In this document: one piece after another, positions 1-11,585 of the stretch
How positions within the stretch are numbered: the first letter of the stretch is position 1
Layout of the letters: each line of letters starts with the position of its first letter
Assembly (NCBI GenBank): GCA_947652605.1
Contig: OX393583.1
Span: 11,015,222-11,079,221, forward strand
Direction of reading: 5' to 3'
DNA: 64,000 nucleotides
From: Elmis aenea
Taxonomy: Eukaryota > Arthropoda > Insecta > Coleoptera > Elmidae
The notes under the pieces: model-generated
What the model saw: only the letters and a program-made list of their open reading frames with translations
The model's database searches: none
What the model was told of the DNA's origin: nothing
Translations under genes and position numbers: made by a program

Positions 1-1336
1 AGATTGGGTACAGTCGGGTTCCTCGACGATGGACACAAGTTTTGAGTTAACCAATCTCGATGAATGATACCATGATTTTTATGAAGACTCACAAAATATT
101 AATAAAGACAGAGACATTCGCTATGAATAATTTTATAATTATGAAAATTTTCACAAAAACAACTGTTAAATATTTTGTTGGTAAACTAATTAATATCATT
201 TAGAAACTACCCACTTCTCAAACAGATAGAAGGAAACGATTGTTCTTTGAATACAATTTTCAGCAGTTCAAATGTTTAGGATAGTTATTTTAGTAATATG
301 TTTATTTACTTAGTATAGTAATTTTATACCAAAGTTATTATAGGAATATGTTTAGTTCACCATTTAAATGTTCAATACTCAATAACTGTAAGAATTGTAA
401 ACTTTTAAAAAGAATTTTTAATTTAAAAAATAATGGTTCTTTGATGTCAACTATACCCACAAAGGATGTCAATTACTGGTATGTACATACCGATTTTTGC
501 TATGCCAATTACTGGTGAATATTCCTATAAATAATAAAATAATCAGTTTCAAAAATGGCATCACATTACAAAAATTTTGTGAACACAATAAAGATATTTA
601 TGAATACACTTTTATTTTCCCTAAACCCAGAGTAGTATATGTCAATTTTTCTGAGAAATATACATTTTTTAAATTGTTCATGTTGTCTAAGTGTCAATTA
701 CTCCCACATTTACATTATAGTATAAAACAGTCTTTAAAAATGTTTTGTTGGATACTCTCCGGGTTGTTACGTAGTTTTGGAGATGCACCTGAACTTGTGC
801 CTTACGTCTTCGAATAATTTTATGAATTTTTTTGATCGTAAACCTAAATAAAGGCAAAATAGGAAGCGAAGAAAATTTCCTTGAAATTTCAAAGAAAGAG
901 ATTTTTATTACTTTATTACTTTACAACTACTACATAAACTTTTGTCATATTTTGTACAAAACGTCGTAAACATGCAATTTACAGCTAGTAAATTCTAGAA
1001 AATGGTAAATGCATCAGTGTGGACCATAAAAATATTATTTTGTCGTAAAGTTGTTACTAGAAGTTTGTGTTGTCGATTAGAGCGTGCACAAAAATTAGAA
1101 TTACGCTAGTTATTGAATTCAAATTTAAGACAATCGTGGTTAATGATTTCTTTTTCACAAAGACCTAAAAAAACTAATTTTTTTTGTTTTCAGTAGGATT
1201 TCAGTAGGTAATATAAAAATCTAGGCGTATAAAACTACTGAAACATTTTCTAACTTTAAATTACAGCTTTTTTTTAAGAATCTAATTCAAATGCGATTAA
1301 AGACAGAATGTTAAGAAATATTTTTGTATAGGTATA
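1..1336. other. AT-rich non-coding stretch, no recognised gene
   Basis: I see no recognisable gene here. The longest frame (497-817, + strand) has no family resemblance I can name. Around 470-525 the phrase 'tgtcaattactggt' / 'tgccaattactggt' occurs twice, and 'tgtcaattactccc' follows near 690. It resembles the subterminal motif of the pogo element at 56709-59227, so a decayed relative may lie here. That is weak and purely by eye. Confidence 0.4.
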
Positions 1337-1850
1337 CAGGGTGTCCCAAATTCGAGTAAATGCATGGGGATCTCGCTTATCTTAAGAGCTACGAGGTCGG
1401 TTAAATTAGGGCAAAGTTGCAAAATTAGATGCTCAACTAATATCTGCAAAGAAAGTTTTCATAGCTGTCTTAGTTCAAAAGTTATTCAAGAAAAACTGAA
1501 AAAATTGATTTTCGTTTTTTTGCCCTATTTCCGACACTTTTTAAGATATCGAAAATCTGGAAGCACTTCTTCTTGGCAACTTCTTACGCTTTATATTTTG
1601 AGGTAACATAGAATTTTCAACAACGTTTCGTCTTTTGAAAACCATCATCAAATTCATTTTTTTAAATACGCCGAAAAAACTCTAATCTCATAGTCGGATA
1701 GCATTTTGTCTTCTGATTTCAATGATGTATGACACTTAATATTTAAATGATATTTTACCACAAAAATTTAAGAAAAACTCATTTTGTCCAATTTTTTAAT
1801 AATCGAATGATGTACAAAAAAAAGGAAAATAAAAAACAAAATAATTTTTT
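1337..1850 (+). mobile_element. CAGGGTGTCCC-family DNA element, 3' end not found
   Basis: The piece begins with TACAGGGTGTCCCAAATTCG and continues for roughly 500 bases with close similarity to the complete copy at 43607-44719, including the phrase 'atggggatctcgcttat'. Similarity fades near 1800-1850, shortly before the hAT MITE at 1892, so this copy is probably truncated. The 80-aa frame at 1364-1606 lies inside the element and has no recognisable domain. The superfamily is not certain; the complete relative has long imperfect inverted ends and TA flanks. Confidence 0.7.
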
Positions 1851-1891
1851 TGTTTTGTTGTTCTGTTAAAACTGTCACTTTGACATTAATA

Positions 1892-2155
1892 CAGTGGTTT
1901 CCAACCTGTGGGGCGCGCCCCCCTAGGGGGGCGCGAGGCTATTGCAAGGGGGGCTCGCAGCTGTTGCCAAAATATTATTTTTGAATACAAACAGACAAAA
2001 ATAACTTTGTTTTTACAGAATATGGTATATTTGTTTTGTAGCCCATTAAATAATTATTAAAGTATGAAATTAGATTGTTACGAAAAGTTAGGGGGGGCGC
2101 AAATTTTTTTTTATGAAAAAGGGTGGCGTAGGTACAAAAAGGTTGGAAACCACTG
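1892..2155. mobile_element. hAT-type MITE with 8-bp target duplication
   Basis: This is a 264-bp element bounded by the 16-bp perfect inverted repeat CAGTGGTTTCCAACCT and flanked on both sides by CATTAATA (1884-1891 and 2156-2163). Eight-base duplications and CAG..CTG-type ends are hallmarks of the hAT superfamily. The interior is C- and G-rich near the left end ('gggcgcgcccccc'), unlike the AT-rich surroundings. It has no coding capacity and would depend on a transposase made elsewhere. The identical TSD and intact ends suggest a fairly recent insertion. Confidence 0.93.
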
Positions 2156-2394
2156 CATTAATATGATCGTGATTAATTGTATAATTTCAACCGGCAAGAA
2201 ATTCTTCGAATTTGTGCTTTTTTTATTAAATACAGGGCCGGTTCTAGATATTTGGCCGCCTGTGTGCAATTATCATTTGGCCGCCCCTATCCCGTAAATA
2301 AAATTAAAAAAGTCATAAATATAATACGAAAATAAAATTTTTATTATATAACAAAAAAAGGGAAAACATACATAAAAAAATTATTATATAATAA

Positions 2395-2860
2395 TAATAA
2401 TAATAATATTTATTGTGCATTACAATACAATTAAATAAAATAATACACAAATGGACAAGGTTAGCTCGCGCTCTCTACCACCTTGCCATTAGAAATAAGC
2501 ATTAACAAACAAACAAAAAATTACAATAATAAAAGACATATTTACTGCTGAACAGCATTTTTTAACATACGTTTAAATTGAAAAGCAGATAAATGCAATT
2601 GATGCATAACAGTATTCAAGTACAACGGTGCTAGATAAGAAAAGCTTCCTCTAAATTTAAGTGAAGAGTGTCTTGGAATACAAAATGAATTAAATCTAAT
2701 GTTGACATCGTGAACATCATTTCTACGTGTTATAAGATTAAAAAGATATTATGGATTGTGAGATTTTAAGATTCTATATATCATTTTACAAGAAGTAAGT
2801 TTGGCGAGCTTTATTCTTAATTGTGCGCAAATTCTACTCTCAGATCATGCATATCAATTT
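2395..2860 (-). pseudogene. 5'-truncated non-LTR retrotransposon, reverse transcriptase C-terminus and 3' tail
   Basis: Read on the minus strand, about 2850 down to a stop at 2542-2544 gives a C-terminal tail typical of CR1/Jockey-group retrotransposons: RILKSHNP, one stop, then YLFNLITRRNDVHDVNIR, IPRHSSLKFRGSFSYLAP and a terminal KNAVQQ. The stop comes from a single TAT-to-TAA-like change. Downstream of the stop is an AATAAA signal and an ATT/TTA simple repeat (forward (AAT)n at 2393-2413), the usual 3' tail. No catalytic domain remains. It lies inside the hAT element 2233-5266. Confidence 0.8.
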
Positions 2861-2869
2861 AATCTAGTA

Positions 2870-3260
2870 ATTTGTAGGCTCAGTTAATACAATTGCTAAA
2901 TTTGTTAAACGTTCTTGTAACATTGTCGATCGTAAGTAGTTTTTTATTATTTTTAATTTCGAAATGAACGTTCACCTGATGCTACAGAAACTGGTAGAGT
3001 TAAAATTACTACAAATAAATTCGGAAATGTTCCCTAAAGATTATTCTTAAAGATATATTGGAGCACGTCGTGCGCTTGTAAATTAACGTTTACTGCTTTT
3101 ATATGTGCCCTTATTGACAAAATTTTATGAAATAAATCATATTCATTAACATCAGATTCTTTTCTTTATTCATCTGTTAAGTTGAGATGCAGATCTTTGC
3201 ATGATTTTAACAACATTTCATTTGAAATGTCGCTATCTAATACAAAACCTAATATTTGAT
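2870..3260 (-). pseudogene. hAT transposase C-terminal relic (ZMYM1/TTF-type)
   Basis: My minus-strand translation gives SNEMLLKSCKDLHLNLTDE, then KESDVNEYDLFHKI and LSIRAHIKAVNVNLQAHDVL. Beyond a stop it gives LTLPVSVASGERSFR and, one frame over, KLKIIKNYLRSTMLQERLTN. The 'PVSVASGERSFxKLKxIKxxLRS' signature is the hAT dimerisation region seen in TTF-zinc-finger/ZMYM1-like transposases. Several stops and frame changes show it is dead. It belongs to the surrounding element 2233-5266. Confidence 0.75.
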
Positions 3261-4008
3261 GGTAATATTTAATGACTGAAATCTGGTCTCAATAGAGAAT
3301 ATCGTTTGATCTAGAATGCAGTTGTAAAAATTTAATTTTAAAAGCATTTTTTGGATTAATAATGATTTTCTCATTGCTTTATAATCATATTTTGTTTTGT
3401 TTTATAGGTTTAACATATTCAAAGTTCATTTCTACTTCTAATCCTTCAGCTAAATTATTTGCAGTAGGAAGAAAATTTTTTCAAATGTTTCGTCGAAAAG
3501 ATACTTGTTAAATGTTTCATATTAATATTTTCATCTGGATTTTGTAAAATTTTACTCACAACATTAATTTCGAATAAAGGATTGTACCAAATTACTTGTA
3601 CAATAGAACATAAAAATTTGAAATTTTATTCAACTATGAATTTGCCATAAGACGTATTTTGAACTCTTTTGACATTTCATTGGAAATTTTGTTCCATGAC
3701 AAATTTCGTTTAAATTATATCGCAACGGTTTCATTGCGTCAACTCTGCTGGCTAGTATCACTTAAATGTTTTAAATTTATGTTTTTTACGTTTTTTTAAA
3801 ATATTGACCACCTTTGTGGACTTGATGGAAAAAAAATACATAATATTTCTTGTACAATATCAAAAAATGGTTTCATTGGAAATATTGGCACTATTATTAA
3901 TAGTTAAATTTATGTTATGTGCTGAATGGATAAGAAACCAAAAGTGCTCGAGGATTTAAGTTTAAAATTCTTTTTTGTAAATGCAGACAAAAGTATTACA
4001 CATTTGAT

Positions 4009-5166
4009 CAGGGTGGATAAAAATCATGATTTTTTTAAAAAAATCGATTCATTTGATTTAAATCAGATTTTTTTGGTTTTAATCAAATGTACCATATTAT
4101 CAAATATAGTGACATATTCACATGCTATTTCTGTTTTGTGATAATATATTTATTAACCAATATATTTAACTCATTGGTGAATTTTTGTCAAAATGAAAAA
4201 TTAAATATAATGATTAAGAATTTTGAAAAAATCAGTGCTAAATGGTGAGGTTTAATTAACTATTTACAGTGTAAATCATTAGTGCGGGATTGGTCGATTG
4301 TGGCTAAACGGCTTGAGATATAAAGTTGATTCAAACGCTATTTTATACAGTTTTTTCTAAACAACACAATAAAAATATTTTCAAATATACAGGGTGAGTC
4401 ACCTTTCTGGAACTAATAGTAACTTTTATATTTCAAATACAACACCCAATTTTTTGTTTAATATTTTTGACCGCCTTAATTTTAAATTTGCATCAATATA
4501 AAATACTAAAGGTTTTTATACGGCGTTGTAAAAAAAAATTAATTTTCTAAATTATTCAAGGTCTTAAGTCTTTATTTAAAAAATTCTCCTGAAGTTATTT
4601 TGAAGTACAGAGTTTTAATTTGGTATGGACATGCAGAAAAAATGTCTCTGTTCGCTCGATATGAAAAAATTTGAATCACACATACAGGAGTGTTTATAAA
4701 TAGGTGGCAACTTTCAAGATTTTCAAAAGCTCGTAACTCGATTTTTTCAAATGCGAACCCCTGTATTTTTTTATCGAATTCGTCTTTAAAAGAGCTTCAT
4801 ATTTTGTTGACTATGTCTTATACCCAAAACTCACACTTTTCGAAATATTCGACATTTTTCTTCAAATCGTTATTGAAGCAATAGAGTGCCGTGGAAAATG
4901 AATAAACTGACTGTTCACTTCGCTGACGTCAAAAACTTGTCATTTATTTTTTGAATTATTGCATTTCCACAATGAATATTACTTTACAAGAGCAAATTGA
5001 TATGGTTTGTTCACCATTTCGTGTATTTAATTACTAATAGTAATACAATTTTGTTTTATTATAAATATTATATTGTATCTACTCATATAATCTGTGATTT
5101 TAATTGTTATTCTTTTTTTAAAAATCACTTGATTTAAATCAATTGATTTAAATCTGCTCAACCCTG
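4009..5166 (+). mobile_element. Composite hAT-type element, copy 1 (gatttaaatc family)
   Basis: This 1158-bp element starts CAGGGTGGATAAAAATCATG, ends AAATCTGCTCAACCCTG, and is flanked by the 8-bp TSD CATTTGAT (4001-4008, 5167-5174). Both ends are packed with the palindromic word GATTTAAATC. The interior carries about 750 bases of a different element type, with 'gtaaatcattagtgcggga', 'acagggtgagtcacc' and a short reading frame opening at the ATG at 4972 (MNITLQEQIDMV) that stops after about 20 codons. Full relatives are at 14414-15649 and 44723-45952. It is nested in the hAT element 2233-5266. Confidence 0.88.
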
Positions 5167-5274
5167 CATTTGATAGAATAAGAACAGTGAATAGATTTTG
5201 GCCGCCCCCTTATTTCGGCCGCCCGTGTGCGGTGCACACCTTACACATATGGCAGAACCGGCCCTGATTAAATA

Positions 5275-6290
5275 TGACAATCAACATTCAACACTTTTTA
5301 AGGAATTCGAGAATTGTCATAACATACACAAAATTTTGTTTTCTCATGGCATGCTTTTTAATATTCAACAGTTTATTCAATACTTTATTAAAATCAATTA
5401 CAATAATATATTTGTATCACATTCTATTTCCCATAATTGACGAAAATTAATTTAACAATACTCCGCAATACACGAAGGGATAGCGAATAAATTAATTAAT
5501 TAAAAATGTACCTACTACCAGAACATAATGAAAATAAAAATATTGTTTTGTAAAGGATGTAAGTTTATAACGATCTATCAAGCAAGATTAAAATGAAACT
5601 ATACTGCGTTAAACCATCACCTTTAATTCCTAAGCTAAGTCTTATCAGTACCTTTGAAGTTCATGTTTCACGTATATATTGTAAATAATCTTTTATTTTC
5701 TGTTACATTTCTGCTTTCATGTCGATCCATGATATTAAACCTCATGCAATTTGAAACTTATTATGCTAATTTTTTGTAGTATGTACTGACAAATATGTTA
5801 ATATTTCATGACACCATTGCCAGCGGTAACATGTCACTTACATTTTATTTTGCAATAAAGTCAGTGCGATCAGTTAATGGAAACATTTCGCCATTGTGGC
5901 CGGTGCAACCTAACTAGACCAGACTACAATTAATCAATGTCGCGAAAATTTTATTGAGCGGTTGGAAAGTTATTCGTTATGGTTCAATGAAATGTCTAGT
6001 CAATAGCTTGTCATTTGTTTTCAATTTCCGGTGAATAGTCTAATTATCAGACTCCTTCCGTTCACAGTTTTTAAGCTGACTTTTATAAGCTGATATCTCA
6101 ACAGTTTATTTAAAGTGTGACGTATCTTAAGAATTAACTAAAATTAAAATAGTATTTCAAAACTATTTGGAATTTTTTTCGTTTAATTTTTGACATTCAT
6201 TTTTTGTTACTACCTATTTTTGAATTTGAATTATAACAATTACATGGTAACAATTTTACTTTAAAATAATCACAATACCTAAATTTTATA
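5275..6290. other. No recognised feature
   Basis: This is AT-rich sequence downstream of the 3-kb hAT element. I find no open frame with recognisable content, no terminal inverted repeats and no tandem array. The frame at 5198-5440 spans the hAT end and is a chance reading. Confidence 0.4.
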
Positions 6291-6291
6291 G

Positions 6292-7741
6292 AGGCCCTTG
6301 TAAAAACGGTTTTCGCTATCTTAAACGCCTATGCAAGTCGGATGGATATAGTTCTACAGATATAGGTACCACAACTTCTCAAATCAGCGCTTTTGCAAGG
6401 GTTTCGTTTTTGAAGTTTTTCTCCGGAACCGTTTAAGATGTTTTCAAAAACCTTGCACCATTTTACTTGCAAAGGCTGCGCGAATAGGTAAATAGAAAAA
6501 TTTCGATTTTATATCTGACGTTTTCATGGCCAACAAGAACGCAAAAATTACTTTTCTTATTCAACTGTTCAGTTTTCGCCCTATTTTTACGAAGCAAATG
6601 GCCAGTGGCACGTATAACTCTGCACAACATTTAGTTTTGATGTTCTTGTTGCAATAAACACAGCCTAGATCAGATTCTAGCGACACCATTCGTGACTTTC
6701 CCTGGTGAGTATAAAGATTTTTGTGACAAAAAAATCTACGATTATGTGCAAGAGACCCTTCCCTGAGGGCCAAAAAAATCGAAATTTTTTTATGTGCTTC
6801 TGAAGTAAACGATTTGGATTCGGAAATAGATCATTCATTTATCTAAAGAGGATGTGCAGAACGAATCAAGCAAAGATGAGGATGTTATAACGTCAGATAA
6901 GGCTGATACGATTATAGTCCTCACTTCTAAAGTTGGACACTATCGTGGATCTCTGAACCTGCAAATTAACAAGAAAGAATTTCGATGAAAAATATTATTA
7001 GGAAAAACCGGGCCCAACAACTTACGCCGTTTCCAGAATTAGCCAGGTAAAATCTACATATTTCTTATTTTTTATACCAAAAATAGTGAAATTAATTTTG
7101 AAATGTCCAATCTCGAAGGGAAAAATATGTAGAGTGATCAATTAAAAAAAAAAAATCACTGCAATAGCGTCTGTCTGTCTGTCTGTCGAGAATGTAATCC
7201 ATAAACTATGTTGATGTTGTATGTTATATAATTATTATGTTATGTTAAGTTACATACAGTACATTGTAGTTAATCAACTTTAGCTTTTTCCAATAAAATT
7301 ATTGTTTATTAAACATTCCATTTTTGTTCCTTACATTACTTACCAGGGAAGGTCACAGTATTTTGTTGCTAGAATCTGATCAAGGCTGCGCTTATTGCAT
7401 CAAGAACATTAAAACTAAATGCTTTGCCATTTCTTTCAGAAAAATAGGGAAAAATCTGAAAAGCTGAATAATAATGGTAATTTTTGCGATCGCGTTGGCC
7501 ATGACACCGTCAGAGATAAAATCGAAATTCTTCTATTTGCCAATTCGCGCAACCTTTGTAAGTAAAATGGTGCAGAGTTTTTGAAAAAATCTTCAGCGGT
7601 TCCAGAGAAAAACGTCAAAAACGAAACCCCTGCGAAAGCGCTATGATTTGAGAAGTTGTGGTAGGTATATCTGTTATAATTAAATCACTGTGTGACATGC
7701 ATAAGCATTTAACGTAGGCAAAACCGTATGTACAAGGGCCT
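6292..7741. mobile_element. Fold-back element with ~400-bp inverted arms
   Basis: The left arm (about 6292-6710) starts AGGCCCTTGTA. The right arm (about 7342-7741) is its diverged reverse complement, ending ACAAGGGCCT. Matching blocks include 'ccacaacttctcaaat', 'tctagcaacaa'-like and 'ttccctgg' phrases in the same order. Frames at 6561-6773, 7436-7618 and 7615-7848 are readings through the arms and not convincing genes. The middle carries an acidic stretch near 6850-6960 (EDVQNESSKDEDVITSDKAD), possibly a transposase N-terminus. I could not find a clear target duplication. Confidence 0.65.
7168..7186. repeat. (CTGT)n microsatellite
   Basis: This is a short run of CTGT units inside the middle part of the fold-back element. 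Confidence 0.7.
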
Positions 7742-7781
7742 AGTTTTTCACGTTTTTCTCCGGAACTGTTTAAGATTATAA

Positions 7782-8474
7782 TACAATCTTGGTTTCCGGG
7801 TTTGGAACCGCGTCTTCTATATTTAGAAGTAGTTGACGTTTCGACCATTGTGTCTTGGTCTTTTTCAAAACCACTAGTTTATGAGGGATGTTGCTGGGTT
7901 TATATATCCAGCTTGTGGAGGCGTGGCGTTCCGCTTGATGGATTTGTTCTGCCTCAGTGATTTTGTGATGACTGGTTTCCAGATGTTTGGGAGTTGTATG
8001 CCTGTGTCTCTGTTGTAGTTGTTTGGGTTCTTGATGATTTCCAATGATTCTCGATATAATCTTGGCCAGAAATGGTTTGCGCGGGCCAGTAGTTTTGTTT
8101 CTCTGAAGAGGATGTTGTGTCCTGTACCCTGGGCGTGTTCTGCTACCGCTGATTTATCGACTTGTTTTCTTGTTGTTTGTCCTTCGTGTTCTTTGAGACG
8201 CGTTTGTATACTCCTGCCAGTTTGTCCTTTGTATACTTTTCCACAGGATCAAGGTATGCTATATATTCCCGCGTGGTGTAGTCCTGTGTCGTGTGTTCTT
8301 CTTAATTGGAAGCCTTCGAAGAACAGGCCCTACTCTCCAGCAAGCTGGATATATAAACCCAGCAACATCCCTCATAAATTAGTCGTTTTGAAAAAGACCA
8401 AGACACAATGGTCGAAACGTCAACTACTTCTAAATATAGAAGACGCGGTTCCAAACCCGGAAACCAAGATTGTA
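7782..8474 (-). mobile_element. Penelope-like element (PLE), truncated, with inverted flanks
   Basis: A reading frame for a GIY-YIG endonuclease (7874-8331, minus) is bracketed by inverted copies of the same ~140-bp sequence (7782-7920 and 8335-8474), both containing 'gagggatgttgctgggttta' and 'ccattgtgtcttggtc'. Penelope-like retroelements carry a C-terminal GIY-YIG domain and are often flanked by terminal repeats that can be inverted relative to each other. The element separates fold-back-like sequence on the left from a hAT transposase C-terminus that resumes at about 8475. No reverse transcriptase portion remains. Confidence 0.8.
7874..8331 (-). pseudogene. PLE GIY-YIG endonuclease domain
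   Basis: Minus-strand translation gives FEGFQLRRTHDTG, then the GIY motif in LHHAGIYSIP, one TGA stop where a cysteine is expected, then SCGKVYKGQTGRSIQTRL with the KVYKGQTGR counterpart of YIG. RTRLKEH-like, SAVAEHAQGTGHNILF, NHFWPRLYRESLEIIKNP and NNYNRDTGIQLPNIWKP follow, with a stop at 7874-7876. This order matches the GIY-YIG nuclease at the C-terminus of Penelope-like polyproteins, where it nicks target DNA for insertion. Apart from the one stop and the missing reverse transcriptase, the domain looks unusually well kept. The plus-strand frame 8019-8507 is its shadow. Confidence 0.82.
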
Positions 8475-8949
8475 CTACAGCTACTTGCCTTTATCATCAG
8501 AGTCTAGAATTATACGTTATGCTCACGAGACGTTTAACAGGTTGTTTGGACAAGAGGTTGAATGCGTTGAGGACGTTGAGGTTGATGAAATGCAAATCCA
8601 AAGTGATGATTCATGTGGGGAAAAACCAATTTTAGTTCCTGATTTAAATGACAAATTGGCTGTAGCTATAAATGCAGCACTTAAAATTAAAAGAAAAGGC
8701 ACCCAATTGCCACTTAATCAGACAACATATCTACAAAAGGAATTTCAATTATACAAAAATACAGGAAACATAACTAAAAATCTGAAGAAGTTATTGGACG
8801 CTTTATTGACCATACAGCCCACATCAATTGAGAGTGAAAGGGTATTCTCAGCGTCATCCAATTTTTGTACAAAAAAAAGATCAAATTTGAGCGATCGTTC
8901 TCTTAATTGTCTTACATTTTTTAAAACTTATTTTTTAAATCAAAAATAA
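8475..8949 (+). pseudogene. hAT transposase C-terminal fragment with dimerisation domain
   Basis: The frame reads ESRIIRYAHETFNRLFGQ, an acidic linker (ECVEDVEVDEMQIQ), LNDKLAVAINAALKIKRKG, then LLDALLTIQPTSIESERVFS and ASSNFCTKKRSNLSDRSLN before a stop at 8947-8949. 'PTSIESERVFSxxSxxxTxxRxxLxxxxLxxLxFxK' is the hAT C-terminal dimerisation motif. The N-terminal part, including the catalytic core, is missing because the Penelope-like element abuts it upstream. Downstream, 9220-9300 holds CCCGGGAAA-rich sequence resembling a hAT terminal region. Confidence 0.82.
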
Positions 8950-9219
8950 ATTAAATAGCATTTGAAATGAACAATTATATATTATATGTTAAATTATAGG
9001 TAATGAAATACTTTTTTATGTTACGTTTTTTATAATGATATAGTTTATCATGTTATGTTTGTTTATTTCAAATTATTTTTTTTTTGTTATTTTTCTTATT
9101 ATTATTTCATTCTTATTATTTTATGAATTAAATGTATTTGTTTTTTTGAAAAAGCGTGTTTTTCAATTATTTTTCAACACTTTTACAGATTTTTCTTCCT
9201 AATTTCTAAAACCTTTCAT

Positions 9220-9300
9220 TTTTCCCAGGTTTCCCGGGAAAAATGAATTCAATTTCCCGTTTCCCGGGAACAAAAATAATCCGGGAAACGTGACTCTCTA
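9220..9300. repeat. CCCGGGAA-rich terminal-like sequence of a hAT element
   Basis: Four TTTCCCGGGAA-type palindromes cluster here, following the hAT transposase fragment by about 270 bases. The hAT element at 26194-27035 has the same kind of CCCGGGA-rich subterminal region, so this is probably a subterminal transposase-binding array. I did not find the matching left terminus. Confidence 0.5.
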
Positions 9301-10478
9301 CGTGTAACCACAACGTGAACACAACAGGAGGGTTAAAATAAGTGAGACGCCCATGACGGGCTTCGAATATAGAGCACCCTGTATAATGATATAGTGTATT
9401 GTATAGAATACACAAAATAATACATCTTGCATAAATGCATGCAGAGCAAGTTCCTGTAACATATTTTTTCGGACAAAACTAACCGTTTTGCGTTTTTTCA
9501 ACGAATTAAGTCCGCAAGACCGAGAATCACGAAATGAATTCTATCCGTGAGAAAAGTTAGAGAATGATAAAAACTAATAATACCTAACACAAAAATGTTT
9601 TAAAAGAAATTGTGAACCATATCGAGACCGACCGTTGCCGTTGACTGATCCACGTAAACGTCCCAAGAAAAATTTCAATATAAAAATAAGTTGGTTAGAA
9701 GAGGAGGGCCTGTGCCGTTTAGACGGCCGACATATTAAATAAAGAACAATTTAATTAGAATCATTATTCAGAAGTGCAACTATATTTTCTAGGTAATGAC
9801 AAATCTAAATGTATTGTACTCCCAGCACAATAGCGATTTTTTTCTAGAGGGAAAGTTTTACTTTTGTTCGGCTAATTTAAATATTTACGCTTGACAACTT
9901 TTGACCAAATTGTGAAACTATAATGAATTTTGTAACATCCAGGATGTTAGCAATCGATCTTTAATATGTTATAACAAACAAAATGTTATTAAACAACTTA
10001 AAAACACAACACACACATTAATAATTATACAGTGGGTGCGAAATTGGAGTAGGGTTAACAAAAACATACCAGTGTTGGACACTTTAAGAGGCTGTTTTAT
10101 GAAAAAAAAAACCTTTTTGTAACACCTACAAATTAATTAAAAATGAATAGACCGAATAATAGCTTGAACCTTCTACTTTTTACTTAAGTTATGAAAATTT
10201 ACTGTCACTTACCCAGTATTGGATATCTTCAAGTAAACCAATTTCTTTCTAATTTAAACAATTTAATATCCAGTAATGGACATGCTCTAATATAATCTGA
10301 ATAAATAATAACATAAGAATAATTTGTAACTATTTATTAATTTGGTTGTACATATATAATTTTTAAGTTTAGGTTTAACACAAAATTAGTTTTATTGTTT
10401 GTTTCAATTTTATTTTTTAAATATTTTTCTTCTGTATCTTTTCTAAAAGGGAAGTAATAGGCATCAAATATAAAAAAA
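9301..10478. other. No recognised gene
   Basis: This is AT-rich sequence between the hAT relic and a Jockey-type fragment. A phrase 'gagcaccctgtataatga' near 9380 looks like the end of a CAGGGTG-family element, but I could not pair it with another end. Short minus-strand frames here show no family resemblance. Confidence 0.35.
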
Positions 10479-10911
10479 ATGTACTGGCCAATCGGGAGGA
10501 ATTCCTCTCTGTCCCTACGTAATAAACTTTTGCTATACAAGCAAATTTTAAAACCTGTATGGACATATGGGATACAGCTATGGGAATACACCAAACAGAG
10601 TAATATTCAGATCATCCAGAGATTCCAGAACAAAGCATTAAGGAACATCGCTGATGCACCCTGGTACTGCATGAATAGTGACATACATCGGGACCTCAAC
10701 ATGGACACTGTAACCGACACAATTAAGAAGTTTGCCAAGGGCCACGAAGAAAGGCTCCATCATCATGTAAACGTCGAGGCGATCCAGCTCCTGGACTACA
10801 GGCTACTGGATCACTAAGAAGACTCAAAAGCATTAAACCGTTTGAGTTAGTTTAATTAAAAGTTTAAAGCAGAGACTGTGCGGTAGTGTGAACGTTAATA
10901 ATTAGTGTACT
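10479..10911 (+). pseudogene. Jockey-clade reverse transcriptase C-terminus, 5'-truncated
   Basis: The reading frame ends at 10817. It contains NSSLSLRNKLLLYKQILKP, VWTYGIQLWEYTKQSNIQII and QRFQNKALRNIADAPW, a hallmark stretch downstream of the catalytic region in Jockey-clade retrotransposons. KKFAKGHEERLHHHVNVEAI follows. The catalytic domain is absent, as expected from 5' truncation during insertion. Untranslated sequence follows up to the TIR element starting at 10916. A second, more decayed copy of the same family is at 56225-56545. Confidence 0.85.
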
Positions 10912-10915
10912 TATA

Positions 10916-11541
10916 CAGGGTGTGTATAAATTGGCGGAAGCGCTACACGTGGCGATGTTCAGCGTAAAATTCTAAGTCAAAAATCTTAATACAAAAATGT
11001 TGTACCATGCTTGCTGTGTCTGCAAGAGGTCCTCAAAGTTTTGACATTTAGTCCTTTAATAAGCGTTATTATTTAATACTTGCAAATGAAAAAGCTGCAA
11101 TTTGAAATAAAAATAAATTTCGAATAGAATTTTTTCCTGGATATTGTGTTCTTCCTTTAAAAAATTGGTGTTGAAAATATGTTAATCACTGATTTGAATG
11201 AAAATAATACATATGGCAACACTGTCATTAGCTGTCATCTTTGTTTTTCTCGTAATTATTTCCAGTTTGTGTTTTACGATATCCAACAGTTTGCAGCTAT
11301 ATGTTTACGAACTGAAGGCTTTCAGTTCGAACAAAAATTGTAAATACCTAAGTAGAAATTGTTGATAAAATATGTCCAAACGCAAATCAATGTATGCAAT
11401 GTTGCCAATTTTTTTTTTCTTTAAATGGTTCCTGAGGCTATAGGAAGAATGGTACAACATTTTCGTATCAAGATTTTCGACTTAGAATTTTACGAAGAAC
11501 ATCGTCACGTGTAGCGCTTCCGCCAATTTATACACACCCTG
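10916..11541. mobile_element. CAGGGTGTGTATAAATT-family MITE, copy 1
   Basis: This 626-bp element has inverted ends of about 80 bases: CAGGGTGTGTATAAATTGGC at the left and its complement ending ACACACCCTG at the right, both containing 'ggaagcgctacacgtg'. It is flanked by TATA on both sides. A second copy lies in inverse orientation at 47121-47745. Neither copy has a recognisable protein. The shared flanking TA suggests a TA target site; assignment to Tc1/mariner-like elements is an inference. Confidence 0.88.
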
Positions 11542-11585
11542 TATAATATATAAAATAAAAATATTACAAAAAATATAATCCAGCA

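Larger units (their letters stand above)
2233..5266 (-). mobile_element. hAT transposon, 3 kb, degenerate, with nested insertions
   Basis: The ends are CAGGGCCGGTTCT and AGAACCGGCCCTG, with an exact 8-bp TSD ATTAAATA (2225-2232 and 5267-5274). 'Ttggccgcc' phrases recur near both ends. The minus strand keeps pieces of a transposase C-terminus (see 2870-3260). A retrotransposon 3' fragment (2395-2860) and another hAT-type element (4009-5166) sit inside it. The rest shows no long open frame. It is a dead autonomous-class copy. Confidence 0.9.

Noticed and set aside
497..817. A 106-codon plus-strand frame as a possible host gene
   Set aside because: No domain, no obvious splice or promoter context, and composition like the surrounding AT-rich DNA.
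8019..8507. A 162-codon plus-strand reading frame with many cysteines
   Set aside because: It is the shadow of the Penelope-like GIY-YIG domain on the minus strand, which has clear family motifs.
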